NCBI RefSeq assembly: GCF_002847285.1
Contig: NZ_CP025407.1
Location: 7,877,001 to 7,941,000 of the forward strand
Source: Streptomyces sp. CMB-StM0423
GTDB lineage: Bacteria; Actinomycetota; Actinomycetes; Streptomycetales; Streptomycetaceae
DNA: 64,000 bases
Direction: 5' to 3'
Shown here: positions 12,001-16,557 of the stretch, piece by piece
Position numbering within the stretch: position 1 is the stretch's first letter
Layout of the letters: the number at the start of each line of letters is the position of its first letter
Notes under the pieces: generated by a model
What the model saw: the letters and a program-made list of their open reading frames with translations, nothing else
Told to the model about the DNA's origin: nothing
The model's database searches: none
Program-made: the position numbers and the translations under genes

Positions 12001-14263
12001 CCTGCAACTGCTGTCCCACCCCGAGGCGTTGGCGCCGCTCGCCCCCGGCACGGTGCGGGTGTCCGTACGCGCCGCCGGGCTCAACTTCCGCGACGTGCTC
12101 ATGGCGCTCGGGATGTACCCCGGCGAGCAGATCATGGGCAGCGAGGGCGCCGGCGTCGTCACCGAGGTCGGCGCCGGCGTGACGGACCTCGCGCCCGGCG
12201 ACCGGGTGCTCGGTCTGCTCCCGCACTCCTTCGGCCCGCTCGCGGTCGCCGACCGGCGCATGCTGGCCCCGATGCCCGAGGGCTGGACCTTCGCGCAGGC
12301 CGCCGCCGTGCCCGTGGTCTACCTCACCGCGTACTACGGCCTGCGCGACCTGGGCCGGCTGGCCAAGGGTGACGCGGTGCTCGTGCACGCGGCCACCGGC
12401 GGCGTCGGCATGGCGGCCGTCCAACTGGCGCGGCACTGGGGCGCGGACGTGTACGCCACCGCCAGCCCGCCGAAGCAGGGGCTGCTGCGCGAGCTGGGGC
12501 TGCCGGAGGAGCGGATCGCGTCCTCCCGCGACCTCGACTTCGTCGAGCGGTTCCGGCGCGCCTCCGGCGGCGCCGGCATGAACGTCGTCCTCAACTCGCT
12601 GGCCCGGGAGTTCGTGGACGCCTCGCTTGAACTGCTTCCCGCGGGCGGGCGGTTCGTGGAGATGGGCAAGACCGACATCCGGGCTGCCGCCGACGTCGCG
12701 GAGCGGCACCCGGGGGTCGCGTACCAGGCGTTCGACCTGATGGAGGCGGGCCCCGACCGGATCCGCGAGATGCTCGCCGAGATCGTCATGCTGCTGGAGT
12801 CGGACGTGCTCACCCCGCTGCCGCTGCGCACCTGGGACGTACGGCGCGCGCCCGAGGCGTACCGCTTCATGAGCCAGGCCCGGCACGTCGGCAAGATCGT
12901 GCTGACCGTGCCGGCGCCGCCGGACCCGGCCGGCACGGTGCTGGTCACCGGCGGCACGGGCGCGCTGGGCGCGCAGGTCGCGCGCCATCTGGCGACGGTC
13001 CACGGCGTACGGCACCTGCTGCTCACCAGCCGCCGCGGGATGGACGCACCAGGGGCCGCGGCGCTACGCGACGAGCTGGCCGGTCTCGGGGCCGAGGCCA
13101 CCGTCGCCGCGTGCGACGTGTCGCGGCGCGAGGACGTCGTGCGGCTCCTGGCCGGCGTACCGGCGGAGCACCCGCTCACCGCCGTCGTGCACGCGGCGGG
13201 CGTGACCGCGGACGGCACCGTCGAGACGCTCGACGCCGCCGCCGTCGACCGGGTGTTCGCGCCCAAGGTGGACGCGGTCGCGCACCTGGACGAGCTGACC
13301 CGCGGTCACGACCTCAGCGGCTTCGTGCTGTTCTCGTCCATCGCGGGCACCCTCGGCACGGCGGGACAGGGCAACTACGCCGCCGCCAACGCCTGGCTGG
13401 ACGGGCTGGCGCAGCGCAGGCAGGCCCAGGGCCACCCGGCGGTCTCGCTCGCCTGGGGCTACTGGGCCGAGGAGAGCGAGCTGTCCGGCCACCTCAGCGA
13501 CGCGGACGTGGCCCGGCTGAGCCGCACCGGCATCCTGCCGCTGGCCACCGACGAGGGCCTGGCGCTGCTCGACGAGGCCATGGCGCTGGGCGACGCCGCC
13601 GTCGTGCCGGCGCGGCTGAGCACGCGCGCCGAGGAGGGCGTGGCGGTGCCGGCGGTGCTGAGGCAGGTGGTCAGGCCGGCGCGGCGCACCGTCGCGGCGG
13701 ATGACTCGCCTTCCTCGGGCGGGTCGCGGGCACAGCTCGCCGAGCTGCCGGCGGCGGAGCGGGCGGAGGCACTGGTGCGGCTCGTACGTACGCACGCGGC
13801 CGCGGTGCTCGGGCACGGCTCGGCCAACTCCGTACCGCGCGAAGCCGCGTTCAAGACCATCGGCTTCGACTCGCTGGCCGCCGTGGAGCTGCGCAACCGG
13901 CTCAACGCCGCGACCGGCCTGCGGCTCCCGGCCACGGCCGTCTTCGACAATCCGACCGCGGAGGCGCTCGCCGCCCTGATCGACGGGGAGCTGCCGGGTG
14001 CGCCGGCCGCGGCGGCCCCGGCGGATGCCGGGGCGGGGAGCCTGGGTGAGCTGGAGGACATGCTGGCCGCGGGCACGCTCGACGAGCAGGAGCAGGCGCG
14101 GCTCGCCGCGCGGCTGAAGGCCCTGCTGTGGCAGCTCGAAGACGTGCGGCAGGGCGGAGCCGAGGAGGCCGGTCCGGCCGCCGAGGAGCCCGGCGGCGCG
14201 CTGGACGCGGCGAGCGACGAGGAGATGTTCGCGATGATCGACCGGGAGCTGGGCCGGGACTGA
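2..14263 (+). CDS. Type I modular polyketide synthase, three modules (5' partial)
   Basis: The reading frame is open from base 2, inside a ketosynthase (KS), so the true start lies upstream. Order by base position: partial KS (2-715, HGTGT near 358), AT (1115-2000), ACP (2280-2510, LGFDSIS). Then KS (2563-3835, TACSSS near 3070), AT (4136-5020), DH (5270-6130), KR (6700-7270), ACP (7560-7800). Then KS (7843-9120), AT (9413-10290), DH (10530-11370), ER (11950-12920), KR (12930-13500), ACP (13750-13990). All three ATs carry GHS(I/V)GE and HAFH, the malonyl-CoA signature. Both DHs keep HxxxGxxxxP, and both KRs keep the Ser/Tyr/Asn set and the Asp of B-type KRs. Predicted output is a beta-keto unit, then a double bond, then a fully reduced unit. 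The C-terminus (about 14040-14260) is a helical docking tail ending DREL, and there is no thioesterase, so another PKS subunit should follow elsewhere. Confidence 0.97.
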   Translation, partial: RGEADLALAGGVNLNLTADGYEITESFGALSPDGRCHTFDDRANGYVRGEGGGLVLLKRLADALEDGDRVLGVILGSAVNNDGTTDTLTTPGSRGQTDLLRLACDRAGVVPTDVQYVELHGTGTRLGDPVEATALGETLGAGRGDGDRLRVGSAKTNVGHLEGAAGITGLIKTLLSLHHRELPRSLHFRSANPAIPLADLGLRVQEEHGPWPHEDRRLIAGVSSFGMGGANAHVVVAEPPARSADAAVGPGRVGTAQDDLTEDAAPATGAGVLPFLLSARSAAALRAQARRLHDHLTARGDVAPPVDVARALVTTRAAFEYRAAVLPALTPAEAAAPAAGGTLDALLAGLAALADDTPAAGVLRGTVRDGRVAHLFAGQGSQRAGMGRELHATWPVFRAALDELCTALDVALAPYVDSPLRDVMFAEDDPELHRTVYAQPALFAFEVALFRLLESWGMRPDAVAGHSIGELAAAHVAGVLTLPDACRLVAARGGLMQALPEGGAMMSVRAPADEVEALLTGPDALPGLDVAAVNGPAATVVSGAAEAVERLAAVCAKRDWKTRRLRVSHAFHSAHMDGMLADFAAVAAELDFRPPRIPIVSNLDGQEVGADEVCDPGYWVRHVRQTVRFHDGVRWLGAAGVTTLVEIGPDGVLSAMAKDCLPSAVTVPLRRGGTPEVREVLTAAVRAHLHGVAVDWSAVFQGADAGHVDLPTYAFQRERHWLTGERQAPAVRPADDPGGARTESSVSSAPTAPAAGTGGDPAATLALVVGEAAGVLGYADASAVEVRRAFRDLGFDSISAVTLRDRLADATGLDLPSSVLFDHPTPERLAAHLHARLTGADDGVVTTATTVDADDPVVVVGMACRYPGGVTSPAELWDLVWSGREGISEFPVDRGWGADLFDADPGKSGKSYARHGGFLHDAGDFDAEFFGVSPREALAMDPQQRLVLEASWEACERAGVDPDSLRGSRTGVYIGATAQEYGPRLADGHDGHDGHLLTGTTVSVLSGRVAYAFGLEGPAVTIDTACSSSLVALHLAAQALRNGECDRALVGGVTVMGSPGMFLEFSRQRGLSPDGRCKAFAEGADGTGWAEGVGLLLVERLSEARRQGHEVLAVLRGSAVNQDGASNGLTAPNGPSQQRVIQQALAGAGLVAGQVDAVEAHGTGTKLGDPIEAQALLATYGREHSAERPLWLGSLKSNIGHTQAAAGVAGVIKMIEAMRRGSLPQTLHVDQPTTHVDWDAGAVSLLTEAREWPETGEPRRAAVSSFGISGTNAHVILEAAPEEEPATAERSGVLPVVPWVVSARSAEALREQAARLGEFLAAGGGEVSPVDVGLSLLSRSTGDYRAVVAGSDIEELTRALARVAADDSERSPASVGGGVGLLFTGQGAQWPGMGAGLTGFAVFREAFEEVCAGFDGLLSRPLGEVLADTGSDGLIHRTEFTQPGLFAFEVAMFRQLCAWGVEPGVLVGHSVGELAAAHCAGVWSLEDACRLVAARGRLMDALPAGGAMVSLRGSLGEVHALLEGSSQVDVAAVNGPRSVVISGDEREIEGLVSRWEAGGGRARRLRVSHAFHSPLIEPMLAGFRRVAEDVEYHRPSLTLVSNVTGQLADAETVCDPEYWVRHVRHAVRFAEGVQSAARTGVSVFVEVGPAPVLTAMGQECLPDAPVNWVALSRAPREETKESRIEQSAKANEEFAHEDVRAAGVLMSGVGAAFSAGARVDWRAVFGGVGGRPVALPTYAFQRRHYWLSGSAVSGDPAGLGLGAFGHGLLGAAVTVASSGAVVLTGRISRARDGWLTGHRIQGRVLVPGAALVEMALRAGDEAGCPVLEDLTLEAPLELPETGGVQIQVTVDPAEDRGSARTVTVHARPDDDPDRPFTRHATGRLTPVIDDAAGEPWQGAWPPAGVEGADLAGAYDRLAELGYDYGSGFQGLTALWQDGSTRYAEVVLPEEHSGEHGPDSFGLHPALLDAALHTLLVDSGDSPDAGIRVPFSWSKVALHATAATHLRVKAATVGPDTVELTLFDAEGGPVAEIGELTLRTLAAEPQATADLYTLRWTPQQLPAAATDLTGWATLGPAAPVPDTAARHHPDLTALLAADQQPTAVVYAPGPGDATPAAAHLAVHDLLTLLQHYLAEPRLTDTPLVLLTRHAHTAEPDPVHAALWGLARTAQGEQPDRIHLLDTDDHPDTRTHLPSALAHALTTPQLALHVGTPHTPHLTHLPPPGDAGQALGRRNGTVLITGGAGALGGLVARHLVATHGVRHLLLAGRRGIDTPGASELQEELRAAGAEATFARCDLTDRDAVARMLAGLPGDRPLTAVIHAAGVVADATIASLTPEALRDVLAPKIDAATHLDELTRDLDLDAFVLFSSIAGVLGTPGQGNYAAANAWLDALAARRRAQGLAGQALAWGLWGDVGGNGGMGAALGEAELARWHRSGIAPLTPELGLASFDAALRTRTPNVIPVRMDLPALRAQAEVGEVPYLLRDFAPRRRARRVAAAGTAAGTSALAARLAGLDAEAQDAELVGLVRTQAALVLGYDDAAAVDAEQDFKALGFDSLTAVELRNRVNAAAGVRLAPTVVFNYPTPAGLARHLRDEVLGAVTASAATAPVTAVNADDPVVVVGMACRYPGGVTSPAELWDMVWSGGEGISEFPADRGWGADLFDADPGKSGKSYARHGGFLHDAGDFDAEFFGVSPREALAMDPQQRLVLEASWEACERAGVDPDSLRGSRTGVYVGVMYHDYVPRMSTERQEIEGYALTGNLSSVLSGRVAYAFGLEGPAMTIDTACSSSLVALHLAAQAMRNGECDRALVGGVTVMATPNTFVEFSRQRGLSPDGRCKAFAEGADGTGWSEGVGLLLVERLSEARRQGHEVLAVLRGSAVNQDGASNGLTAPNGPSQQRVIQQALAGAGLSAGQVDAVEGHGTGTKLGDPIEAEALLATYGREHSDERPLWLGSIKSNLGHTQAAAGVAGVIKMIEAMRHGALPQTLHVDTPSTHVDWDAGAVSLLTEAREWPETGEPRRAAVSSFGISGTNAHVILEQPAAEPVREEPGSAVLPAVPWVVSARSAEALREQAARLAEFVAAAGGEVSPVDIGSSLLSRATGDYRAVVVGADADELGAGLARLAEEEATPVAPGGGVGLLFTGQGAQWSGMGAGLTGFAVFREAFEEVCAGFDGLLSRPLGEVLADTGSDGLIHRTEFTQPGLFAFEVAMFRQLCAWGVEPGVLVGHSVGELAAAHCAGVWSLEDACRLVAARGRLMDALPAGGAMVSLRGSLGEVHGLLEGSSQVDVAAVNGPRSVVISGDEREIEGLVSRWEAGGGRARRLRVSHAFHSPLIEPMLAGFRRVAEDVEYHRPSLTLVSNVTGQLADAETVCDPEYWVRHVRHAVRFADGVQAAARSGVSTFIEVGPAPVLTAMGQECLPDEPIQWIALSRAPRDEEPNDAADSRAAGMLMSGVGSAYAAGVRVDWRAVFAGSGGRPVALPTYAFQHSRYWLSGPVSAGDPATLGLGAFGHGLLGAAVTVASSGAVVLTGRISRAGDGWLTGHRIQGRVLVPGAALVEMALRAGDEAGCPVLEDLTLEAPLELPETGGTQIQVTVDPAEDDGSARTVSVHARTDDDPDRPFTRHATGRLTPAADTNGEPWQAAWPPAGATSVDLTDTYDWLAKQGYEYGSGFRGLTALWQDGSTRYAEVVLPEEHSGEHGPDSFGLHPALLDAALHTLLVDSGDTPDAGIRVPFAWSKVALHATAATHLRVKAATAGPDTVELTLYDTQGGLIAEVGELTLRTLPAGPRPTGIPDHLYTLRWTPQQLPADATDLTGWATLGPAAPVPDTAVRHHSGLADLLAADDQPTAVVYAPGPGDATPAAAHLAVHDLLTLLQQYLAEPRLTDTPLVLLTRHAHALPTDPDPATDPAHTALWGLARSAQAEHPGRIHLVDTDDHPDTRTHLPSALAHALTNPQLALHHGTAHTPLLTHLRDDPPLTPPADAGAWRLDTATPGTIESLQLLSHPEALAPLAPGTVRVSVRAAGLNFRDVLMALGMYPGEQIMGSEGAGVVTEVGAGVTDLAPGDRVLGLLPHSFGPLAVADRRMLAPMPEGWTFAQAAAVPVVYLTAYYGLRDLGRLAKGDAVLVHAATGGVGMAAVQLARHWGADVYATASPPKQGLLRELGLPEERIASSRDLDFVERFRRASGGAGMNVVLNSLAREFVDASLELLPAGGRFVEMGKTDIRAAADVAERHPGVAYQAFDLMEAGPDRIREMLAEIVMLLESDVLTPLPLRTWDVRRAPEAYRFMSQARHVGKIVLTVPAPPDPAGTVLVTGGTGALGAQVARHLATVHGVRHLLLTSRRGMDAPGAAALRDELAGLGAEATVAACDVSRREDVVRLLAGVPAEHPLTAVVHAAGVTADGTVETLDAAAVDRVFAPKVDAVAHLDELTRGHDLSGFVLFSSIAGTLGTAGQGNYAAANAWLDGLAQRRQAQGHPAVSLAWGYWAEESELSGHLSDADVARLSRTGILPLATDEGLALLDEAMALGDAAVVPARLSTRAEEGVAVPAVLRQVVRPARRTVAADDSPSSGGSRAQLAELPAAERAEALVRLVRTHAAAVLGHGSANSVPREAAFKTIGFDSLAAVELRNRLNAATGLRLPATAVFDNPTAEALAALIDGELPGAPAAAAPADAGAGSLGELEDMLAAGTLDEQEQARLAARLKALLWQLEDVRQGGAEEAGPAAEEPGGALDAASDEEMFAMIDRELGRD
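2652..2920 (+). repeat. KS segment repeated in the next module (copy 1)
   Basis: This 269-base stretch at the start of the second KS recurs at 7935-8203, offset 5283 bases. By eye I found one base difference, a Val/Ala codon. It spans the region from the GISEFP motif to the end of the RTGVY motif and codes in both copies. Confidence 0.92.
4127..4890 (+). repeat. Acyltransferase domain repeated in the next module (copy 1)
   Basis: Nearly the whole malonyl-AT domain (764 bases) recurs at 9404-10167, offset 5277 bases. By eye there are about ten scattered differences, most of them synonymous. The match ends sharply at the base after CGCTTCGC. The flanking KS-AT linkers are clearly more diverged, so exchange appears domain-limited. 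Confidence 0.92.
7935..8203 (+). repeat. KS segment repeat (copy 2)
   Basis: Second copy of the 269-base KS segment at 2652-2920, in the same frame and orientation within the same gene. Confidence 0.92.
9404..10167 (+). repeat. Acyltransferase domain repeat (copy 2)
   Basis: Second copy of the AT domain at 4127-4890. Further long matches continue in the following DH domains (around 5280-6170 against 10520-11430), with more substitutions. Confidence 0.92.
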
Positions 14264-14307
14264 CTCCCGCGCCCCTCCCGGCCGGTGGACCGGGGCGGAA
14301 GAAAAGA

Positions 14308-14342
14308 CCGCCGGCCCGCGACGAGAGTACGCGGGCCGGCGG
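14308..14342. terminator. Strong bidirectional hairpin terminator
   Basis: A perfect 13-bp GC stem (14308-14320 pairing with 14330-14342) encloses a 9-base loop. It lies 45 bases after the PKS stop and 45 bases before the end of the converging E2-type gene, so it can serve both strands. There is no U tract, as is usual in actinomycetes. Confidence 0.85.
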
Positions 14343-14387
14343 AGCAGGCGGCGGGGACGGTGAACCCCGCGGGCGGTACGGAGAGGG

Positions 14388-15320
14388 TCAGGTACTCGGG
14401 GCGGGAGAGGCCGGGTCCCGGGCGTCGACCGCCTCGTGCACGGCCTCCTCGCCGACGGCCTCCTCCTGCGCGGCAGGTTCCTCGGCGGCAGGCTCCTCGG
14501 ACGACTCCGCCGCGGCCGGCTCGGTGACGCCCGCCTTCCCGGCCGCAGCCGTCTCGGGGGCCGCCTCCGGCGCGTACGCCTCCAGGAAGTCCTTGAGCTC
14601 GGACAGCACGTCTGCCGCCTCCGCCCCGTCGATCACCCGGTGGTCGAATGCGAGGCTCAGCCGCATCACCGGCGCCACCACGACGGCGCCGTCCCTGACC
14701 ACCGGGCGGTCCACGATCCGCCCGAGGCCCAGCGTGACGGTCGTGCCGCCGACGGAGTGGAAGCCGTCCACCGCGCGGTGGCCCAGCGACGTGACGGCGA
14801 CGGTGCCCCGCAGCTCGGGGCGGTGCGCGAACGACCGCGTGGCCAGCCGGAACAGCGTGCGGCCCACCGGCACGGGCAGCCGGTGCAGCTTGCGTACCGC
14901 CTCGAACTCCGGCATGGTCTCGGGGTCTCCGTCGCGCAGCCGGTCCACGTGCTGCTGCACGTCGTCCAGGCTCGACTGCTCCAGCTTCGGCACGACCGAG
15001 GACAGCACCACGCGGCGCCCGCCCAGGGTCTTGTCCAGCGTCACCTTGCCGCCGACGGTCGCGTAGCGCGCGACCTTGGGGCGGAGCCGGCCGCGGATGG
15101 CCGCGTTGGCCTCCGGGTGCGCGGCCAGCACGCTGCCGGACGCCTTGAGGACGTACGAGACCACCGAGTACCGGCGGCCGTCCCGCCTGGCCCCCGCCCG
15201 GTGCTCCTGCACCCGGCTCATGTCCACCTCGGTGTCGAGGAAGACCGGCGCCGTGGCCCGTATCTCGTCGCAGTGGTAGAGCGTGTGGCGGCGCTCGGCG
15301 GGGAAGCGGCTGACGCTCAC
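14388..15320 (-). CDS. Stand-alone E2-type (2-oxoacid dehydrogenase) acyltransferase
   Basis: This 310-aa protein is only the CoA-dependent acyltransferase catalytic domain of the lipoamide acyltransferase (E2) family. There is no lipoyl domain and no peripheral-subunit-binding domain. The catalytic HRVIDG motif is at residues 227-232, and the last 60 residues are an acidic Ala/Glu-rich tail. The GTG start overlaps the ACP stop by 4 nt (GTGA), so the two genes are translationally coupled. Free E2-type catalytic domains paired with a small ACP are known from tetronate pathways (AbyA3/AbyA4 and Agg4 type), where they acetylate the glyceryl-derived hydroxymethyl group. By analogy I infer acyl transfer onto a polyketide or ACP-bound intermediate. 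No FkbH-like or KSIII-like partner is visible here, so the tetronate role is unproven. Confidence 0.8.
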   Translation of the reverse strand: MSVSRFPAERRHTLYHCDEIRATAPVFLDTEVDMSRVQEHRAGARRDGRRYSVVSYVLKASGSVLAAHPEANAAIRGRLRPKVARYATVGGKVTLDKTLGGRRVVLSSVVPKLEQSSLDDVQQHVDRLRDGDPETMPEFEAVRKLHRLPVPVGRTLFRLATRSFAHRPELRGTVAVTSLGHRAVDGFHSVGGTTVTLGLGRIVDRPVVRDGAVVVAPVMRLSLAFDHRVIDGAEAADVLSELKDFLEAYAPEAAPETAAAGKAGVTEPAAAESSEEPAAEEPAAQEEAVGEEAVHEAVDARDPASPAPST

Positions 15321-15544
15321 GCCGCGACCGCCGCCTTGTGGATGCCGCTGAGGCTGCCGGCCTCCAGCAGGTCCGGCAGCGACACGCTGCGGCCGGTGCG
15401 GCGTTCGATGGCCGCCGTCAGCCAGAGCAGGTGCACCGAGTCCCAGCCGGCGATCTCGTCCAGAGGCCGGTCGGCGTCCTCGACGGACACCGGCAGGCCC
15501 AGTTCGTCGCGGATCAGCACCACAAGATCGTCGATGGTCGTCAT
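15317..15544 (-). CDS. Free acyl carrier protein, 75 aa
   Basis: The 75-aa protein has the phosphopantetheine attachment motif GWDS, with the serine at residue 36, and the four-helix ACP pattern. The frame is open further upstream, but ATG at 15544 gives the normal family length and has a purine-rich GAAAGG upstream. It lies 28 bases after the type II thioesterase and overlaps the E2-type acyltransferase by 4 nt. A discrete ACP beside a modular PKS usually carries a special starter or extender unit. With the E2 partner, a glyceryl or other hydroxyacyl unit is one possibility, by inference only. Confidence 0.88.
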   Translation of the reverse strand: MTTIDDLVVLIRDELGLPVSVEDADRPLDEIAGWDSVHLLWLTAAIERRTGRSVSLPDLLEAGSLSGIHKAAVAA

Positions 15545-15572
15545 GAAGCGGGCACTACCTTTCGGGGGTGGG

Positions 15573-16355
15573 TCAACGGGGCTGCGGCGCGGGCGCGTTC
15601 GTGAACGCCCTGATGTCGCGCAGGAGGGCGGTGGCGACGGCCCGCTCCGCGCCGTCGAGGTAGAAGTGGCCACCGGGGAACCGCTCGATGCGGAACGCGC
15701 CGGAGGTCAGCGGCTCCCAGGCCGCCGCCTCGTGCTCGGTCACCTTCGGGTCCGCGGTGCCGGTGAAGACGCTGACGGGGCAGCGCAGCAGGAAGCTCCG
15801 GTCGTAGCGGTACGTCTCCACGGCGGTGTAGTCGGCGCGCAGCGCCGGCAGGATCATGGCGCGCATGTCCGGGTCGGCGAGGATCTGCGGGTCGGTGCCG
15901 CTCAGCTTGGTGATCTCGTCGATGAGCCCGTCGTCGTCGCGCTGGTGCACGGTCTCGACGCGCGGCGTCGCCGGCGAGTGCCGGCCCGAGGCGACCAGCC
16001 CGAGGGGCGGGTTGGCGCCGTCGCGCTCCAGCCGGGCGGCGGTCTCGAAGCCGACGACCGCGCCCATGCTGTGCCCGAAGAGGACCAGCGGCAGGTCGGT
16101 CAGCGGCCTGAGCGCGGCGGCCACGCGGTCGGCGAGGGTACGGACGTCGCGCAGCGGCTGCTCGTGCCTGCGGTCGTGCCGGCCCGGGTACTGCACGGCC
16201 ACGAACTCGACCGACGGCGGCAGTTCCCGCTGCAGCGGGAAGAACGTGGTTGCCGCGCCGCCCGCGTGGGGCAGGCAGACAAGCCGTACGTCCGGCTGCC
16301 GGGCCGTGCCGAAGCGGCGCAGCCACGTCTCGTCGAACGGGATCTCAGTGGGCAC
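15573..16355 (-). CDS. Type II thioesterase (editing)
   Basis: The 260-aa alpha/beta hydrolase is of the kind that removes aberrant acyl groups from PKS carrier proteins. The serine motif GHSMG is at residues 94-98, LPHAGG near residue 28 is typical of the family, and the catalytic His lies in PGGHFY near residue 225. I chose GTG at 16355 because GGAAGG stands about nine bases upstream and the protein then has family length. A longer frame to 16478 adds 41 residues of no recognisable character. It follows the LAL regulator on the same strand (202-base gap) and precedes the free ACP. Confidence 0.93.
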   Translation of the reverse strand: MPTEIPFDETWLRRFGTARQPDVRLVCLPHAGGAATTFFPLQRELPPSVEFVAVQYPGRHDRRHEQPLRDVRTLADRVAAALRPLTDLPLVLFGHSMGAVVGFETAARLERDGANPPLGLVASGRHSPATPRVETVHQRDDDGLIDEITKLSGTDPQILADPDMRAMILPALRADYTAVETYRYDRSFLLRCPVSVFTGTADPKVTEHEAAAWEPLTSGAFRIERFPGGHFYLDGAERAVATALLRDIRAFTNAPAPQPR

Positions 16356-16557
16356 CGTGCCAACGCCTTCCCGCGCTCTCCCGGGTGCGAGAGGCGGCAC
16401 ACGGTGGAGAGCGCACCTTGAGCACTCCGACTCGTTTGTGAACCGCGACGCTACGGACACCGGTTGAAAGCCCGACAAAGAGCTTCTAAAGAGGTACGGG
16501 ACCGGGAGACGGTGCCGCGGGGCGCGGTGTCGGCCGCGCCCCTGCGGCGTGCGGTGG

